Positions 60,250 through 64,000 of a DNA stretch of 64,000 bases are shown one piece after another (the stretch's first letter is position 1; each line of letters opens with the position of its first letter). The position numbers were made by a program, and so were the translations under genes. This stretch comes from Streptomyces sp. TG1A-8 (GTDB lineage Bacteria > Actinomycetota > Actinomycetes > Streptomycetales > Streptomycetaceae). A model generated the notes under the pieces. That model did not search any database and was not told where the DNA came from. It saw nothing but the letters and a program-made list of their open reading frames with translations. The stretch lies in contig NZ_JASTLB010000001.1 of NCBI RefSeq assembly GCF_030499535.1, positions 3,162,001 to 3,226,000 on the forward strand. Reading direction: 5' to 3'.

Positions 60250-61854
60250 CTACCGGCAGCCGCAGGCCGCCAGTGCCGTGGCCGTCCGGTCCAGGGCCGC
60301 CTGGGCGTCCGGGGGGCTGGTGGTGCCGGAGGCCAGGAAGGCGAAGGCCAGGAGGTGGCCGTCCGCGTCGACGACCGTGCCCGCCAGGGTGTTGACGCCC
60401 GTCAGGGTGCCGGTCTTGGCGCGGACGAGGCCGGCCGCGCCGTCGGTGTAGCGGCCGGCGAGGGTGCCGGTGAAGCCCGCGACGGGCAGACCGGTGAGGA
60501 CCGGGCGCAGGCCGGGGCGGGCCGGGGCGCCGGCCTTGGCCAGCAGGGCGGTGAGGAGGCCGGCCGTGAGCCGGTCGTCGCGGTCGAGGCCGCTGCCGTC
60601 GTGGAAGGAGGCGCCGGACAGGGGCAGGCCGAGCTTGCGCAACTGGGTGGCGATGGCCCTGGCGCCGCCGTCGAAGCTCGCGGGCTGTCCGCTCGCGAGG
60701 GCGGTCTGGCGGGCCAGCGCCTCGGCGATGTCGTTGTCGCTGTTGGTCAGCATGCGTTCGACCAGCTCGGACAGCGGGGGCGAGGAGACGGTGGCGAGGG
60801 TCCTGGCACGGCTGGTGGCCTTGGACGGGCCCGGGGCGGTGGTGCGGATGCCGGCCTTGTTCAGGAAGTCCGCGAACGCGTGCGCCGCGTCCGCCGCGGG
60901 GTCGCCCGCGCGGGGCGCGGGGCCGCTGGCGGAGCCGTCGGTGCGGCCCTCGTCGGCGGTCAGGGCGGTGACGGGGGCGAGGTTGTCGTTGACGCCGATG
61001 GGGTGCAGGGCCGGGCCGGAGTACAGGGTGGTGTCGTAGGAGAGCGTGACGGTGCCGATGCCGTGCCTCGCCAGGGCGGCGGCGGTGTCCGCGGCGAGCG
61101 TGCGCAGGCTCGCCCAGCCGCCGGGCTTCGCGCGGGCGGTGAGGGTCGGGTCGCCGCCGCCGACGAGGACCAGCTCGCCGGTGTCGGGTTCGAGCGCGGC
61201 GCGGGTGGTGAGGCGGTGGTCGGAACCGAGGGCGGACAGGGCGGCGACGGCGGTGGCGATCTTCGTGGTGGACGCGGGGGTGAGGGGCCGGCCGGCGCCC
61301 GCGGCGTAGAGGCGCCGGCCGGTGGCCACGTCCACGACGGCCGCCGTGTGGTTGCCGCCGAGCTGGGGGGCGTGCAGCAGGGGTCCGAGGACGTCCGCGA
61401 GGGCCTTCGCGGACGGCGGGGCCTTCCTGGTGCTGACGGTGGTCGTGGCGGCGCCCAGGCCGGTCAGGACGGACGCGGCGCTCGGCGCGGGCAGGGGAGC
61501 CCCCGCCGCCGTGCCGGAGCCACCGTGATCTGCGCCACCTGATCGCTCCAGGGCAGCGGCCCGGTCCCGCTCGGCCGTACGCTGACCGTCGGCGTCCCAG
61601 GGACCGGCGACGGTCACCACGCCGGCGGCCAGTGCCAGCCCGGCGGTGGCGGCACCTGCGGTGTACCGCCAGGTCCTGAGCGTTCGCGGACGAGGGGGTG
61701 GGAGCAGCGTCGCGAGCCGTGGTCCCACGGCCCGCGTCAGCCGCGCGACCCGCGGTTTCGCGGCCGTGGCGGCGCGCGCCAGAGTCGGTCGCACGGCGTT
61801 CGCGGCCCGCACCACGTGCGGCCTCGCGGCCCGCCAAGGCCTCAGCTCAGGCAC
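60250..61854 (-). CDS. D-Ala-D-Ala carboxypeptidase/endopeptidase, PBP4 type
   Basis: 534 residues, class-C low-mass penicillin-binding protein (DacB-like). Motifs: SxxK in PASTTKIATAVAA, SDN in LTNSDNDIAEALARQ and KTG in LVRAKTGTLTGVNTLAG. A long basic cytosolic N-terminus (1-65) and one membrane anchor (about 66-85, TAGAATAGLALAAGVVTVAG) put the enzyme outside. GTG 61854 is favoured: GGGG lies nine bases upstream. It trims or cuts peptidoglycan side chains. Confidence 0.93.
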   Translation of the reverse strand: MPELRPWRAARPHVVRAANAVRPTLARAATAAKPRVARLTRAVGPRLATLLPPPRPRTLRTWRYTAGAATAGLALAAGVVTVAGPWDADGQRTAERDRAAALERSGGADHGGSGTAAGAPLPAPSAASVLTGLGAATTTVSTRKAPPSAKALADVLGPLLHAPQLGGNHTAAVVDVATGRRLYAAGAGRPLTPASTTKIATAVAALSALGSDHRLTTRAALEPDTGELVLVGGGDPTLTARAKPGGWASLRTLAADTAAALARHGIGTVTLSYDTTLYSGPALHPIGVNDNLAPVTALTADEGRTDGSASGPAPRAGDPAADAAHAFADFLNKAGIRTTAPGPSKATSRARTLATVSSPPLSELVERMLTNSDNDIAEALARQTALASGQPASFDGGARAIATQLRKLGLPLSGASFHDGSGLDRDDRLTAGLLTALLAKAGAPARPGLRPVLTGLPVAGFTGTLAGRYTDGAAGLVRAKTGTLTGVNTLAGTVVDADGHLLAFAFLASGTTSPPDAQAALDRTATALAACGCR

Positions 61855-61939
61855 GACCACCAGCCCCTTTCGCGATCACACACCTGCGTGAGGGACACTT
61901 AACCACCAGAACTATGCGTTGATCATGGAGGAGCCACCG

Positions 61940-62431
61940 GTGGAGTTCGACGTCACGATCGAGATTCCGAAGGGTTCGCGGAACAAGTACGAGGTGGACC
62001 ACGAGACCGGCCGGATCCGCCTGGACCGTCGTCTCTTCACCTCGACCGCCTACCCGACCGACTACGGCTTCGTCGAGAACACCCTCGGCGAGGACGGCGA
62101 CCCGCTGGACGCGCTGGTCATCCTGGACGAGCCGACGTTCCCGGGCTGCCTGATCCGCTGCCGTGCCATCGGTATGTTCCGCATGACGGACGAGGCCGGC
62201 GGCGACGACAAGCTGCTGTGCGTCCCGGCCACCGACCCGCGCGTGGAGCACCTGCGCGACATCCACCACGTGTCGGAGTTCGACCGCCTGGAGATCCAGC
62301 ACTTCTTCGAGGTGTACAAGGACCTGGAGCCCGGCAAGTCGGTCGAGGGGGCCAACTGGGTGGGCCGCACGGACGCCGAGACGGAGATCGAGCGGTCTTA
62401 CAAGCGCTTCGAGGAGCAGGGCGGCCACTGA
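61940..62431 (+). CDS. ppa: Inorganic pyrophosphatase, soluble family I
   Basis: 163 residues. Hydrolyses pyrophosphate to drive biosynthesis. Metal-site signature [11 protein letters not shown] with nearby Asp/Glu, and [42 protein letters not shown] 61940 has GGAGGAG six bases upstream; a longer reading frame through an upstream ATG would put that site inside the gene. Divergent from the PBP4-like gene. Confidence 0.97.
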   Translation: MEFDVTIEIPKGSRNKYEVDHETGRIRLDRRLFTSTAYPTDYGFVENTLGEDGDPLDALVILDEPTFPGCLIRCRAIGMFRMTDEAGGDDKLLCVPATDPRVEHLRDIHHVSEFDRLEIQHFFEVYKDLEPGKSVEGANWVGRTDAETEIERSYKRFEEQGGH

Positions 62432-62450
62432 CCGGCCGGTTTGCCCTCCG

Positions 62451-62485
62451 CGGGCCGCGGCACCCTGCTGGGGTGGCGCGGCCCG
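62451..62485 (+). terminator. Terminator after ppa
   Basis: CGGGCCGCG with CGCGGCCCG stem, plus inner pairing CACCC/GGGTG, followed by TTTGC. It lies 20 bases past the ppa stop. Confidence 0.7.
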
Positions 62486-62545
62486 TTTGCGTACGCGTGC
62501 GCATACTGAGGCCTACGGAAGGTGTCGTTCAGGAAGCGGTGCGAG

Positions 62546-64000
62546 GTGACGGAGACGGAGGACCGCAAGCCCCGGTCGGACGAGGCGCGGACCACGTACG
62601 ACCCGGAGATCACGTCCGAGTTCGCCGTCCCCGAGGGGCTCGCGGTGCCCCGGTCCGACGGCGAGCCGGAGACGACGTCGGAGTTCGCCGTCCCCAGGGG
62701 CCTGGGGGTGCCGCAGCCGCCCAGCGCGGAGCCGGAGGGGTCGGCGTTCAGTCCGCCGCGCACCTACAGCGCCATGGAGGCCCCGGCCGCGTTCACGCCG
62801 GCCGCCGGGATGCCGCCGGTCAGCCTGGTCAAGGACGCGCCGTGGCAGGACCGGATGCGCACGATGCTGCGCATGCCGGTGACCGAGCGCCCCGCGCCGG
62901 AACCGGTGCAGCGGGTGGAGGAGGGCCCGGCCGTCCCGCGCGTGCTCGACCTGACCCTGCGCATCGGGGAGCTGCTGCTGGCCGGCGGTGAGGGCGCCGA
63001 GGACGTGGAGGCCGCGATGTTCGCGGTGTGCCGCTCCTACGGCCTGGACCGCTGCGAGCCGACCGTCACCTTCACGCTGCTGTCGATCTCCCACCAGCCG
63101 TCCCTGGTGGAGGACCCGGTGACGGCCTCGCGGACGGTACGGCGGCGGGGCACCGACTACACGCGGCTCGCGGCCGTCTTCCGGCTGGTGGACGACCTCA
63201 CGGACCCGGAGGCCCACGTCTCGCTGGAGGAGGCCTACCGGCGCCTGGCGGAGATCCGCCGCAACCGGCACCCCTACCCCGGCTGGGCGCTGAGCCTGGC
63301 GAGCGGGCTGCTCGCCGGTGCCGCCTCCGTGCTGGTCGGCGGTGACCTGGTGGTGTTCGTCGCCGCCGCGCTGGGCGCGATGCTCGGCGACCGGCTCGCC
63401 TGGCTGTGCGCCGGGCGCGGGTTGCCGGAGTTCTACCAGTTCACGGTGGCCGCGATGCCGCCCGCGGCGATCGGCGTGGCGCTGACGCTGGCCCACGTGG
63501 ACGTGAAGGCCTCCGCCGTGATCACCGGTGGGCTGTTCGCGCTGCTGCCCGGACGGGCGCTGGTGGCGGGCGTGCAGGACGGCCTGACGGGCTTCTACAT
63601 CACCGCGTCCGCGCGGCTGCTGGAGGTCATGTACTTCTTCGTCGGCATCGTGGTCGGGGTGCTGGTCGTCCTGTACTTCGGGGTGCAGGTGGGCGCCAAG
63701 CTGAACCCGGACGCGGCGCTGAACCTGTCGGAACGGCCGCTGGTGCAGATCGCGGCCGCCATGCTGCTGTCCCTGACCTTCGCGGTGCTGCTCCAGCAGG
63801 AGCGCTCCACCGTGCTCGCGGTGACCCTCAACGGGGGCGTGGCCTGGTCGGTGTACGGGGCGATGCACTACGCGGGCGGCATATCGCCGGTGGCGTCCAC
63901 GGCCGTGGCGGCGGGACTGGTGGGGCTGTTCGGGCAGCTGCTGTCGCGGTACCGGTTCGTCTCGGCACTGCCGTACACGACGGCGGCGATCGGGCCGCTG
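62546..64000 (+). CDS. Threonine/serine exporter (ThrE family), 3' end beyond window
   Basis: At least 485 codons, open to the window edge. An N-terminal soluble region has a direct repeat: TSEFAVPEGLAVP and TSEFAVPRGLGVP. It is followed by the cytosolic ThrE domain (VLDLTLRIGELLLAGGEGAEDVEAAMFAVCRSYGLDRCEPTVTFTLLSI, about 135-185) and membrane helices from about 255 on. Relatives export threonine and serine. GTG 62546 has AGGAAG nine bases before it; GTG 62522 in the same frame is also possible. Confidence 0.85.
   Translation, partial: MTETEDRKPRSDEARTTYDPEITSEFAVPEGLAVPRSDGEPETTSEFAVPRGLGVPQPPSAEPEGSAFSPPRTYSAMEAPAAFTPAAGMPPVSLVKDAPWQDRMRTMLRMPVTERPAPEPVQRVEEGPAVPRVLDLTLRIGELLLAGGEGAEDVEAAMFAVCRSYGLDRCEPTVTFTLLSISHQPSLVEDPVTASRTVRRRGTDYTRLAAVFRLVDDLTDPEAHVSLEEAYRRLAEIRRNRHPYPGWALSLASGLLAGAASVLVGGDLVVFVAAALGAMLGDRLAWLCAGRGLPEFYQFTVAAMPPAAIGVALTLAHVDVKASAVITGGLFALLPGRALVAGVQDGLTGFYITASARLLEVMYFFVGIVVGVLVVLYFGVQVGAKLNPDAALNLSERPLVQIAAAMLLSLTFAVLLQQERSTVLAVTLNGGVAWSVYGAMHYAGGISPVASTAVAAGLVGLFGQLLSRYRFVSALPYTTAAIGPL

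Overview
The window looks like a chromosomal segment of a Streptomyces or very close relative. It has very high GC, many GTG and a few TTG starts, and actinobacterial proteins such as Lsr2, DisA and the SigE-CseABC set. The gene order radA, disA, mutY, sigE, cseABC, clpC, lsr2, panC-nadBC-coaX, folPBK, folE, ftsH, hpt, tilS, dac, ppa fits what I remember of the conserved core of Streptomyces coelicolor. Almost everything is housekeeping or core regulation. The only clear mobile DNA is one IS630-type element.

Layout. 1-750: 5' end of a 16S rRNA on the minus strand with its leader and stacked promoters. 799-9.9 kb: proC, a membrane protein, an SH3-like protein, a Ser/Thr kinase with an extracellular beta-propeller, ilvD, a sugar-isomerase-like protein, a Ppx/GppA phosphatase and a cysteine-rich protein. 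9.9-11.6 kb: a membrane protein that joins sigma-like, zinc-finger and BACON-like parts. 11.8-14.4 kb: radA and disA (DNA repair and c-di-AMP). 14.4-16.4 kb: the IS630 element, inserted exactly in the disA stop codon. 16.5-22 kb: a secreted or anchored protein, mutY, then sigE-cseA-cseB-cseC, the envelope-stress system. 22-24.5 kb: a divergent MFS exporter and TetR pair. 24.5-26.2 kb: an M23 endopeptidase and a broken HAD acid phosphatase. 26.2-32.6 kb: clpC, a hypothetical gene, lsr2, argA, a BlaI-type regulator and two small or hypothetical genes. 32.7-38.2 kb: a translationally coupled NAD/pantothenate/CoA operon. 38.3-47.3 kb: an aldolase-like PLP enzyme, a NarL-type two-component pair, a MidA-type methyltransferase facing a lone nuoD, two PH-domain membrane proteins and a coiled-coil protein. 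47.4-50.6 kb: an esterase divergent from an MprF-like lysyltransferase with a good SigE-type promoter. 50.9-64 kb: the folate genes, ftsH, hpt, tilS, a zincin, a PBP4-type carboxypeptidase, ppa and the start of a ThrE-type exporter.

How parts work together. SigE-CseBC senses envelope damage, and a SigE-like promoter sits in front of the MprF-like gene 28 kb away, with other envelope enzymes nearby (M23 peptidase, D-Ala-D-Ala carboxypeptidase). The panC, nadB, nadC and coaX genes supply NAD and CoA precursors. FolP, FolB, FolK and FolE cover most of the folate pathway.

Four genes (IS transposase, cseA, a HAD phosphatase, nadB) carry single-base frameshifts, and two of these lie in runs of six C. 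These could be real mutations or base-calling errors in homopolymers; raw reads would decide. Many genes have a -10 hexamer 6 to 8 bases before the start codon, which points to leaderless mRNAs.
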